Both the position numbers and the translations under genes were made by a program. Source: Azolla pinnata (lineage: Eukaryota > Streptophyta > Polypodiopsida > Salviniales > Salviniaceae). From it: a stretch of 64,000 nt of DNA. The stretch is taken from contig JBBBWG010028201.1 in NCBI GenBank assembly GCA_037176905.1, positions 1-64,000 on the forward strand, read 5' to 3'. The notes under the pieces are model-generated. The model worked only from the letters and a program-made list of their open reading frames with translations. It had not been told where the DNA came from and searched no databases. Position 1 is the stretch's first letter, and every line of letters begins with the position of its first letter. Shown piece after piece: positions 22,946 through 34,400 of the stretch.

Positions 22946-25900
22946 ATGTCCGCCATGCTGGTAAGTCCTCTCTCTCTCTCTCTCTCCCGTCGTTTCCCTT
23001 CGTCAGGTAGTTGAATTTCAAAGCAAAAGGAGCATCAAATCGAACGTTTTGGCCCGTCCGTCGCTTGGATTCATCCATTTCGTTTTTGCCTGAAGTTTTC
23101 CCCGTCGGCCCGTTCGTCTCTCTCACTCTCTCGGTCGCCGCTTCCTCCTCCTTCACAACTCTTCCCTTTCCGTAGATACCTTTCCCTGTACTCCAAACTT
23201 ATGGATGTTTCTCCCTTCCAGGTGTGTGTAAGGGAGGGGGGGGGGGGGGGAGGGGGAGGGGGGGGGCTCTCCCGTTGCCTAGATTCTGCTGCAAACGATG
23301 TTTTGTTTTTCCCATCCTCGCATCTTCCTTTCGGCTTGTAACAAGTGTGCACCAGTTAATCATTTTCTTCCATGATCTGCACCAAAATTTAAGTTTTCCT
23401 TCAGATCCCATTGCAATCTGACACCCGATTGCTAATTCTCTACGGTTGGTCTCTGGCGTTCTCTCGATCCTCATGTCAATATATATATATACGTGTACGT
23501 ATGTATGTACAGTATCATGTTGTCTACACTCCCTGTATTTTCTTGGTAATCAGGGTTTAGAGTTCTGTAGCTACCGAAGATCATTTGGTAATGCATTTGG
23601 AAATTTTTTTCTGTTGCAATTCTAAAATGTCTTGCCTTTCTAAAAACATGATCTTCTCTTTTGCTTCTTTGTTGTCATTTTTGCCATCCTGTTTACCGAT
23701 GGATTTTTCTCTCTCATTTCTTTGCTTCAGACTCAGATCATTTGGAAAACTTGGCCCATATCGGTTCTAAACTTCTCCACCCCTTCGTACTAGCTCAGTT
23801 TGTTTGTTTTCTGTTTTTCCTTCAGGAACGTGTTTGAATATATTATGCGGTGTAATATTCCATAACTGTTATTGAGAAATCATGGCATAAGCATTTTTCT
23901 TTTATGCACTGATCTGAGACTGTATTACTTTTGTATGTATAGGAAGCAACCTTGTATATTGTAGTTCATTTTTATTGGTTTTTCGATGGAGCAAACCCTG
24001 AACATGTTCTTTTAAATTTTGTGTGCAGCAACCTCAGAATATGTGGCTTTCTTTTATTATAGCAAATCTCAGAGTGTATTGCTTTTTTGATTTTTGTGGA
24101 GCAACTTTTCAATTCATGTTATTTTTTGGGTTTTTTGCAGCAACCTCAGATTATATTGCTAAAAGAAGGGACTGATACATCTCAAGGGAAGGCGCAACTG
24201 ATAAGCAACATCAATGCATGTACAGCTGTGGTTGACACAGTTCGGACCACTCTGGGGCCTCGAGGGATGGACAAGCTCATCCATGATGAGAAGTCCACCA
24301 CAATCTCCAACGATGGGGCAACCATCATGAAGCTCCTTGACATTGTTCATCCTGCAGCCAAAATCCTTGTCGATATTGCAAAATCCCAAGATTCAGAGGT
24401 ATAATACCCTAAAAAGTTTTCTCCCTTGGAATTGGAAGGCATGAAATTAACCATCAGAGGTACAGCCTATGTTACTATCCTCTTGCCTGCCATCTTGCGA
24501 CCTTCTGTTCTGATTCAGAGGTCTTTCGGAATTGGAAGACATGAGATCAACCATCAGAATGTATGGCCTACTGGCATTATGCATTTTATCTATTTATCCA
24601 TATCATTACATGCATATGGCATATTCTGGTGCACTTCCGATTCAGAGGTATAGCCTAAAAACATCTTCTTTTGGTCCTGGAAGCCATGAAATCAACCTTC
24701 AAATGCATGGCTCAGAATACTGCCTTTTGCATGCCATCTGGCTACTCATTTCATTCTATTGGTATTGCCTAAGCTGCTGCTCTTCTCATTCAGAGTTCTA
24801 AACTGAATGTTTGAAGTCAAGATGTACAGTCAATGCTACCAGCCTTTGGCATACCGTCTGGCTATTCGTTTCATTCTGTACGTATGGCATAAGATGATGC
24901 TCTTTTCACCCAGAGATATAGCTTAAAAACCTTTTCTTTTAATAACTGTAAGATGAGATCAACTTGAGATGTACGGCCTATGCTACTAGCCTTTTGCATG
25001 CCATCTTGCTATTCCTTTCATTATGTAGGCATGGCCTAAGCTGGCGCTCGTCTGATTCATAGGTTTATCCTAAACGCTTTTTCTTTTGTAATCGGAAGAC
25101 ATGAAGTCAACATCAGATGTATGCCCTCTACTACTAAGCTGTGGCAGGCCATCTTGCTACTCATGTCATGATGTAGGTGCGGCTTAAGCTGCTGCCCTTC
25201 TAATGAATCAAAAGAAATATAATTAAATCCGTTTTAGGGCCTACACCACTAGCCAGTTTTTGGATGTCTTCTCGCTATTCATGTCTCTACACATGTAAGT
25301 TGGCCAAAGAGTTTTGTGAATTCTTAGAAATGGTTTAATGGGTCATGAATTGATGCTACAAGGGCATTTTAAGCGAATCAAATGCCAATGTTAGTCTTCT
25401 CGTAGGCCATCTTGTATTTGAGGCATCACATAATGATGCTGATGATGCGAGCTAACCCAGAGCTTGAAAGATTCTTGAACAAGATCTATTATGCTAGAAA
25501 TTGAGAAAAGTTTTACTCTTGTCTTCATATATAGCCAAAGTGTGTCTAAACCAAAGTTGTACTTGAGGGAGAGTGTTTTAAATTCTGATACGAATTAGAT
25601 GTAGACTAGTGTTTTTACATAGCCTTGTCAAATTGTAAACATGGCACCTTGTGGTGTAACCAAAGATTGAAGCTACAAGACTCTTGTGATTGCTAATTCC
25701 TATGAGCACCTTGAGTAATGTCACGAACAGCTTTTATTCATAATTTGTTTCCGAAGTCTATAAAGCTGATTTGTTGGACAAATAAAGGCATTAGCTGCTT
25801 AAGGTTTACATGGACTTTGAAAGTATGATAAGCCTAGATATCATTTCATCGATCAAGTGTATGCCACAAATTAGTGTAGTTGAATTGGGTATTCTCTGAA

Positions 25901-28900
25901 GTATGCTGGAGGGCGTTTTGTCTTGAAATCAGTTTCAACCGACTCATTCAAACTGATAGAACATTTGAAATGGGCAATAATAATGCAAGAATTTATTGTG
26001 TCTATTCATGATATCAGTATTGTATTGCTTGCCTAATTAAAGATTATTCTTCTCTGCATCTTGCAGGTAGGAGATGGTACTACTACTGTTGTCCTCTTGG
26101 CGGGTGAATTTCTGAAAGAAGCAAAGCCGTTTATTGAGGAGGGTGTACATTCACAAAATCTCATCAGGAGTTTCCGGACAGCGTGTAATCTGGTCCGTAT
26201 ATCGTCAATAAAGATGGATTAGTATACACTCTTACACGTATTGATGTCTTATTCTCCCTAGTGACATTCTTGTAAACATTAACATGGGCATACTTTTCAT
26301 CTAACTCAGGCTCTTGCTAAGATAAAGGAACTTTCTGTCAGCATCGAGAGAAAAAGTTTGGATGAGAAAAAAGCTCTATTGGAGAAGTGTGCAGCAACCA
26401 CACTCTCTTCAAAATTGATTGGGGGAGAAAAGGAATTTTTTGCAAAGATGGTGGTGGATGCCGTGACCTCTCTTGGGGAGGATGATCGCTTGAATATGAT
26501 TGGAATAAAAAAGGTAGCATACACAGCTTGGAACGGTCAACACATTTCTTTCTTGACCACCGTTGTTCATAAACAAGAGTAATATGAAATGTTTAAGCTA
26601 TCTAAACTATTGCCTCTGATGAAAATCTGGATATCTAGGTCCCAGGAGGAACCATGCGTGACTCATTCTTGGTGAAAGGTGTTGCATTCAAGAAAACGTT
26701 TTCTTATGCTGGTTTTGAACAACAAAAGAAAAAATTTTCAAACCCGAAAATACTGCTTCTGAATGTTGAGCTGGAACTTAAATCAGAGAAAGAAAATGCA
26801 GAAGTTAGGTGAGTTTGTATACTTCCAGCTTCCAATGCTTCTTAAAGTTGGGAGCCACAGCAGTTATATATCTATCTGCAAAGAATCTATGTGCTTGTGA
26901 AGTTTATTTGGGAGAGTAATTTGCTGCCTTTTATTAGGAGTAGATCTTGTTTCTCTTTTATATGGCTTGAGTTTTCATTTTTTACTGTTTTTTTCCTTCA
27001 GTGTATATTGAGTTTTGTTAGGTATATAATTTGCGAGGGTGTTGGGTTGTATTGAACTGTCATGACCTGAACTCAGCTCAATGATTGGTAGGGCTTTGCC
27101 TGTTGTTTCAGTTTGGATATATTAAAATTCTGTTTGTCGTTGATTTGATTCACCTTTCCCCTTTGAAGTAGATTACTGGTTACATCCTTGTGTATTTTCT
27201 GAATATAGAGTACTGGTACATTTTCCAGATTATCAGACCCTGCACAGTATCAATCAATTGTAGATGCGGAGTGGAACATTATTTATGACAAGCTGGACAA
27301 ATGTGTGAAGAGTGGTGCGAATATTGTCTTATCTAGACTTGCAATTGGGGATTTGGGTACACAGGTATTCTAGAAAATGCGGTTCTGCAAATACTATATA
27401 TTTGTATTGCTGATAGAATTTAGATTTTTGCTCCTTCACCATGCCGTTTTATGATATGGTTGATTTTAAGTAGATGCTCTAAAACTGTGGTATTCTTGTA
27501 TGTTTTATTGCAATTAAGCTATTTAGATATGGGCATACAACAGATGAGGGAAGTTGAGTGGTTTGCAAAGGTGCACAGGTGGAAATAGTATTCTAATAAT
27601 TCTCCATAAGTTGAGCAGTGCAGTAGGTCATGGAAGAAGCAATACTAATAATATTCTGCTTATAGTTAACATGACTCTGGTTTTCCAGTATTTTGCAGAT
27701 CGTGATGTATTTTGTGCTGGCCGTGTTCCTGAAGAAGATCTTCAGAGAGTAGCCAGTGCAACTGGAGGCTCAGTTCAGACAAGTGTTAATAACATTGTTC
27801 CTGAGGTGAGAACTTACAAATTTACTGAATAGTACTGGCAAATGGGATTGAACTAACCTTCTTTGTTGATGTTAACACAGGTTCTTGGTCAGTGTGAAGT
27901 TTTTGAGGAGAAACAAGTGGGAAATGAACGTTTTAATATCTTCAATGGCTGCCCATCGGGAGAAACTGCAACAATTGTTCTGCGTGGTGGAGCTGACCAG
28001 GTGAGGTTACCTGAGAAATGGGGATGGAATGCCATGGGTTGTTGTTTGCACTTTAGGATTGATGGTAGAGTTGATGCTTTCCAGTTTATTGAAGAAGCAG
28101 AGCGGAGTCTTCATGATGCCATCATGATTGTTAGGAGAGCAATGAAGAACTCCTCTGTTGTTGCTGGTGGTGGAGCGATTGATGTAAGATTCATGTTTGG
28201 ATTATTCAACAAATGTACAATTGTGTTTGCTATATAGATTGGTGTCTATTAAAGTCTTCTTCTCTATCAGATGGAACTTAGCAGGTATTTGAGACAGCAT
28301 GCAAGAACGATTGCTGGGAAGTCTCAACTTTTTATCAATTCTTATGCAAAGGCATTGGAGGTGATTCCCCGTCAGCTTTGTGAGAATGCTGGATTCGATG
28401 CAACTGATGTGCTGAATAAGTTAAGGCAAAAACATGCTATTCCATCAGGTTTGGAAAACTGTTGACATGTCTCGTTTAACTTGAAATTCTTTTCTTTTGG
28501 TAAATGTGTTCCCGTTTGTGTTCAAGGAGAAGGAGCTGTATTTGGAGTGGATATAAACAGTGGAGGCATTATTGACACTTTCAGCAATTTCGTGTGGGAA
28601 CCGGCTGTTGTAAAGGCGAGTGTTAATGTTCGCACATCGACATTTTCCCCTTTAGAGTTCTGTGCTACTTTTTTGACGTGTTGATGTATGTGCAGCTCAA
28701 TGCTATAAATGCCGCAACTGAAGCTGCGTGCTTGATTCTCAGTGTTGATGAGACCATACGAAATCCTAAAGTAAGTCGCTAATTTTATGCTCATATATGA
28801 TGTTATGCTGTACTGGTACAAGGCATGCATCATAAGGCCGTATTTTACCACTTGTGTATGAAGGCTGAGAGTGCCCAAGGGCAAAATGCTGCCAATGCCA

Positions 28901-28959
28901 TGGCTGGGAGAGGTCGTGGTGGATTTAGAGGGAGAGGGCGTGGCATGCGAAGAAGATAG
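22946..28959 (+). CDS. CCT7: T-complex protein 1 subunit eta (CCT7), cytosolic chaperonin
   Basis: One of the eight subunits of the CCT/TRiC ring, which folds actin, tubulin and other cytosolic proteins using ATP. I built 13 phase-consistent exons: 22946-22960, 24141-24398, 26067-26192, 26310-26513, 26639-26808, 27229-27364, 27689-27805, 27881-28000, 28085-28183, 28271-28448, 28527-28615, 28696-28770 and 28864-28959. They give 560 residues, close to other plant CCT7. Visible motifs are LGPRGMDKL (43-51), NDGAT (62-66), GDGTTT (93-98, nucleotide binding) and GGGAID (410-415). The C-terminal tail [17 protein letters not shown] is typical of plant CCT7. The first exon codes only MSAML. Intron 11 (28616-28695) starts with GC. 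Intron 1 holds a G-run, and intron 2 a tandem array that copies the exon 2 donor. Confidence 0.98.
23232..23266 (+). other. G-run in CCT7 intron 1 with quadruplex potential
   Basis: About 35 bases of nearly pure G on the plus (sense) strand, broken only by a few A. It holds several runs of five or more G with very short loops. It lies about 270 bp downstream of the first exon. Confidence 0.7.
24390..25240. repeat. Tandem array in CCT7 intron 2 that copies the exon 2 donor
   Basis: Units of about 120-148 bp start at 24390, 24512, 24639, about 24787, about 24909 and about 25053, with a decayed one near 25200. The first unit begins in exon 2 itself: gattcagag is the end of the exon. Units 2 and 3 keep that exonic end followed by gt. 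Each unit continues through a cctaaaaac block, a ggaagacatga-atcaacc block, and gcatgccatcttgctac. Copies diverge away from the exon. Confidence 0.85.
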
Positions 28960-30174
28960 GGAAGGGCGCACAGATCTATCACTTGCTCCCACCAAAATGT
29001 TGTTGCAGTTTTTGTATCTTGACGTGCCTCCAAAGTTTTGCAGTTTTTAGATTAGAGACACGCAAGGCTCGGGTTCACTCTGGTAACACAGGTTTGTTTA
29101 TAACCAACTGCATTGTCAGAGTGGGAAAACATGCACAGTTTGTGCACAGCCTTGCTGTAATTAGGTGGAAAGAGTCTTTCGTTAGGGACCAGTTATTTAT
29201 GAATGTGCAACGGTCGAAGTGATGGTAATCATGAAGAGTCCACAAGCAGATGAGAATGTGGGAAGATATTCCTGTGCAAGTTGAGCAAATGGGTATCATC
29301 AACTTATTCTATCAATGGGCTTCAGTACACTGATGCAATGGAGGAATATGTCCTATGTATACAAATGGGAAGTGGGCGATTTTCTATGGAAGATGCATTA
29401 TCATACGAGAACCGTTTGGTTTGGTTTTTACATGCTGAAGAGAAGGCATTAGATCTTAAATTTGGAAGAGAAAAAGGACTTTTGGTCCACTCAGGAGATG
29501 ATCTAACTTGGGTTTTGTTCTTGTTGATCGATTGAATCTTGTGAATCGTAAGCAATCTCCAATTGAAGTTTGTGTGATTGTTTTTGTCGCATAAGATGGC
29601 GCGAATGGTCGTTAAGTCAGTTTGGTGGTTCTCAAATTGCAAATTCTTCTGCATTTGTTTCCCAGATTTAGCACATGGTCCTTTGTCAATTATGCATTTT
29701 ATGTCAGCTGAAACTGAATCGGATTCTTTGATTGGAAGGTTGTAAAGTCGTCGATTGAATGGAGCTTTGTCACGAATGTGCTTCGAAGTACACTCATGCA
29801 CTAGTGAAATTGAAGGCATTTCATTGAAACACAAACTTCCGCTAGAAGGGAAGACTTGCGATTGATCAAAAGCATTTCGTTGCGTAGACCAAGAAATTAG
29901 GTTGATTAAATCAAGGAAATTTCGGGAGATAGGCCTCATTCCTCGACGAAGAGTTGAAAGGAAGAAAAGGAAAGACAGAAATACACGAATCGAAGGCTGA
30001 ATAGATGATCTAGCTCTTAGTATCATTCCACGTTTCCCACCCACTTGATGACTTGTGTAGCGTTTGTGCTGTATGGTTGGTCCCCACATGTATCTTGATG
30101 GTCGGAGAGTGTAGGGGAAATGCGAGGTCGGGTGAGCAGCGAGTGGGTCGTTGGAAGGGCATCGAATTTGGAAT
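28960..30174. other. Intergenic region: CCT7 3' flank
   Basis: Holds the CCT7 3' UTR (probably to about 29250) and unique sequence after it. A minus-strand open frame of 255 codons (29322-30089) has no recognisable domain and no convincing gene features. No RNA gene or mobile element is seen. Confidence 0.55.
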
Positions 30175-30360
30175 CTGATGGAATCTGATCCAAGATTGGG
30201 AAGGAAGGAAGGAGCTGGGCTTGAGCTGTGTGTTCTTGGTTGCTTCCTGCCAGTGATCTGCAGAGTTGAATGAGGGCATTGGATCGGGAATCCGATTCAG
30301 GAATCTGTGAAGGTTGGGAAGGAGCTGGGCTCGACCTGCGTTTTTTGGTCCTTGCCAATG
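30175..30360. repeat. Imperfect local duplication
   Basis: The motif gggaaggaaggaaggagctgg near 30198 recurs as gttgggaaggagctggg near 30313. Both follow a ggaatctg-containing stretch (near 30177 and 30300) and are followed by ttggttgcttcctgcca or ttggtccttgccaa. The period is about 115 bp. Confidence 0.6.
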
Positions 30361-30363
30361 CAC

Positions 30364-30405
<42 letters not shown>

Positions 30406-30527
30406 GTCATCATAATCATCACCATCACCATCATCATCATCACCATCACCATCACCATCACCATCACCATCACCATCATCATCATCACCATCACCACCAT
30501 CACCACCACCATCATCATCATCTTCCT
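30361..30527. repeat. (CAT/CAC)n trinucleotide microsatellite
   Basis: About 165 bases of cat triplets mixed with cac triplets. It would read as poly-His on the plus strand, but the reading frame has no other coding character. It lies about 0.9 kb upstream of the LDL3-type gene. Confidence 0.95.
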
Positions 30528-30886
30528 GTGTAGCTAGCTAGCCATGGTTCATGTCAATGGGGCATGGCTTAGTTTTACATGGAGAGAGAAGATAGCCATG
30601 GCTTAGCTTTGCTTGTCATCAAGAAATTCCAACTAGACAAAGAAGTTGCTTCCTCTTCTTCTTCTTTCTTTGCTGTAAAATATTTTTATATCCTATTCTC
30701 TTCTCTTTTTCTTTGCCCTTTTTTTTTCTTTCTTTTTCCTCCCCACTTCTGAATTTCTATTTTTTTCCCCCCTCCCCCTTCCCTCAGGATCAACAAGGAA
30801 GCCCCAAATTCCTGCTTTCTCTTGTTGGTGGTGTTGGGTGTTGCTGGTGTTGCTGCTGCTCTGCTGCTTGCTGAAAAGGAGAAGCC

Positions 30887-30916
30887 ATGGCTACTTGGAA
30901 TACCCCTCTGCACTGA
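30887..30916 (+). promoter_or_regulatory. Candidate short upstream ORF in the LDL3 5' leader
   Basis: A nine-codon frame starts with an ATG in good context (purine at -3, G at +4) and ends in TGA at 30914-30916. Directly after it, 30929 onward (gtaagttt) looks like a splice donor that would end a 5' leader exon. If this region is transcribed with the demethylase gene, it could act as an upstream ORF. The transcript start is unknown, so this is inference. Confidence 0.3.
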
Positions 30917-31442
30917 CTGGTGGAATTCTGTAAGTTTCCCCCCTCCCCTGCACTTATTTGGCTTTGTTTGATGTGCCCTCTGTTGGGGCTGGCTTCTCAG
31001 GGCTATGGTGAGATTAAGGTTAGGTTTTTTGGGTATATGTCTCTGTGTGGAGACTGGAGTAGAGATGTATGCACAGGTATAGGCACAAGTGCTTAGTGGA
31101 TATATGTATATAGGTATGTCTATGTGCAGGTGTATGTATGTATTCCTATGTGTTTAGCCCCATGTTCTAGCAGAATAATCTTAAGTTCCCTTGAAAATGT
31201 CTTTTGCTTGCTCGTGTTTTGGTCCATAAGGTTGAAATCTGTTTTGGAATCAGAATCTGTTGTTGCGTTCCAGATCTTTGCCCCGAAGTACCAATGCCAG
31301 AGCCATGGGGATCAACGACCCTTTACCAGCGGCATCTTTGGGATTAGCAGAGGTTTCTGCATTCAAAGAGGAGGGTGAAAAAAAATCAAATGCCCGATGT
31401 GTTTGATGTAGTGGACAGTAATTCCTGTTAACGATACAACTG

Positions 31443-34400
31443 TTGACGTGTCTGTTTATGATTGCCCTAACAATATCTGCATCTAAGGACGAGGATAAAA
31501 ACCATGAAAGTGATAGAACAGATGCAGATGCGAACTTGAATAAAGATCCTGATGTCATAGAATCTACATCTAAAACTGAGATGGAAGACATACTTGATGT
31601 ATGTGATGTGGATTCAAATATAGATCATGGTAGTCTAACAGAATCTTTGTCTGAACATGAGGGCAATCATCGTCCACCTGATTTTGATAAAGATCCAAAT
31701 GACTGTAGAGTCTCTACATCTAAAGCTGAGGGTGAATGTCACATACGTGATGTTGGTGATGTAGCTTGTATGGGTTTGAATAGGGATCCAAATACCATTG
31801 AATCTGCCCATGATGCTCCAGAGTCTAACCGGCAACAGGAGGCAAATGCCAGAAACTGGGATATATTCAGTGATAATGGCAAAATTCACCATGACTGTGC
31901 AGAACTGTTGGAAAACCCTATGATGCTTGTCGCAAATGAATGGGTTTTCCTAGAAAGCAATGAGAAAGATAAGCAGAGTCCACTCGTCCAAGCTGCGTCA
32001 CTCCTATCTGAAGGTAATGAAGATGATGCAGTAGTTATGCACGACGATATGCCACTATGTGCATTTGTTTCAAGTCGCAGCAAGAGGAAGGCAAAAAATC
32101 TCGTTTTCAAAGAAGCTGAAAGCAAGAAAAAATCTAAGCAGGATGATGATGAAGGGGTGACATCAAAAGCTGTTATGCAAGGCCTTGATCTTCCTAGAAA
32201 GGATTTTGGAGGGGAGGACCAACACATTGATGACCATTGTAAACTAGATTCGGGATCAAACGAACAGAATGAGGTGTCCTTGGAAGTTGTGCAGAACAAG
32301 GCCTTAAAAACTAGGGTTAGCCAGAGGTCAAACCCAAAACTTTTGCATTTGCAAGAGTCAGAGGACAAGAAGATGTCCAAGACTGGCGGGTTGAAACAGG
32401 TGAGAGGCAGAAAGAAGGCACTTACAGGGAGTATGCATGGAAATCTGGAAACTGGGGCTCTTTTTTCTCAAGCGAGGGACAGTTTGCAAGAGATTGAAAC
32501 TGATGATACTAGAAAGATTTATGCAGGAAACTCACTAGGGAAAGATGGTGATGGGAAGGTAGATTTGGTGGATGCTCATAACGTTGTAGGAATTCATACA
32601 GAGAATCAATTAAAGGAGATCGGCAGTCAAAAACATATGGAACCAGTAGAGCCATTGGGAGGGAGAAAAAGGAAGCGCAAAGCAAAGCCAAGCATCGTGG
32701 AAGAGGCAGATGGGGAGAAAGCAGAAGTTCGTGGCTCACTAGAGCATGCTGATAATGTACACGAGAAACAGTTTAATGATCATCAAAGTGTAGCAATGTC
32801 TGGGAAAGAGGATGACAATACCAAGACAGGTTCAGGCACTGAAGGAGAGGATGATGAGAGAGATGCTGAGATTAAACTGTATTCTGGAGTTTTGCAAGTT
32901 GATGGGTTGAAAGTGAAGTCAAAGGCATGCCAAAGGGATGAAGAAAAGAAGCTGAGAACATTTGAACAGAAAAGGCTGAATGCAGGAGTGCAGCAAGAAA
33001 GCAACGAGAAAAGAATGGCGGATACAGATGAGGTCAAGGACGAGATAAGTGAAAATGCAGAACTAGTAGTTTGTGAGATGAATGTGGATACACATCAAGT
33101 GGATGTAGAGACATTGGATCCTAATGTTAAGGTCATCCAAAAACCTCGAACTATGCGGAACAATATTTGCACCAAGAAGTCAACATGGGGTGCAATCGAT
33201 GTTCTACCGAAGGTTTCCGAGGACTTGGAAATGGAAATGGAAAAGGAGTCGTCAGAGTCTAAACAGGGAAAAAAGTTGGAAAGTGAGCGCGCATTCAGAC
33301 TACCCAGAAAAAAGAAACAGAGGGAGGTAACATCAGAGGGAGATATGGAGTGGGAAGCTGTGATGGGAGAAAGTGATACTACTATTGCAAAGAGCCGGAA
33401 ATCTACACGCAACAAAAGTGCTTCTGGAGTAACCATATTTGCAGAGGGTTTGAATGGAGATATTGCTGCTGTAACAGTTGGATTACAACTTAACACCCTC
33501 ACCCCTGCTGAAAGGATCAGATTCAAGGAATCCTTGAAACGAAGAGGTGGACTTCAAGAGTATCTGGATTGCAGGTATGCTGGCGTTTATCCTCATGTTA
33601 CGAATGAAAAAATCTTTATCCTCATGTATGCAGTTTGTTGTAATACAGTGAATCATCCACAAGTGTTTAGATTCAAATTCATTGTTCCAGTTCAGACCTG
33701 ATTCCTAGGAACTGATTATCTTCCAATGTTGCTGTATGAAAGGAAAGCTAGGTTTTTGAACCCATATTCTAAAACGTGAAATTATAAAGTGGGGACACAT
33801 TTCACTTTATAGGATGTTGTGCAAGAAATATATGTTTCTCTACCTTGTCTTGGGAGCTATGGCTTTCAACTCCCGCATCCCAGAACGTGCTTGGCTGAGG
33901 AGGATAATGCTATTGTAGTCAACCTCTGAGTTCTGAAAAGTGAGATTTAAGTCAGGGTTATTGCAGTTGCCTGAAGTGCACTAAGGCTGTTGCAGGTGTA
34001 TATATATATTCTGGCATATAGTGGATCTATGAGGCTTGGCTCGTGCTCTCAAGTTAATGAAACTGTGTATCAAAATTTGGTATCTTTTTGCATACCCACG
34101 CATACCCATAAAATATAAGCATGTGTGCGTAAGGAAAATTATGCTACAAAGCTCTGAACAATAGGGAGGAGCAGCACTTGTGATTTCAGCTGAGCAAGTC
34201 TTCTTAATTATGAATTATGAACCATTGGATGGATGAGGACTGTGTCATATCAATCTCATAGTTGGCATTGTCCTCCCTTATAGGCCTCAGAATAGGTTTT
34301 CCTATGTCTTAGAGCTATAAACTCATACCTTATCTTACAAAGAGTGGAGAGAAAAATTATCATTTAGTTTGTGAATATTTTATTCATTTTTTCAGACTTT

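Noticed and set aside
29322-30089. 255-codon minus-strand open frame downstream of CCT7
   Set aside because: No recognisable domain. The composition looks like AT-rich non-coding DNA, and it overlaps the likely CCT7 3' flank.
30270-30533. Poly-His open frame
   Set aside because: It is translation of a (cat/cac)n microsatellite with no coding context.
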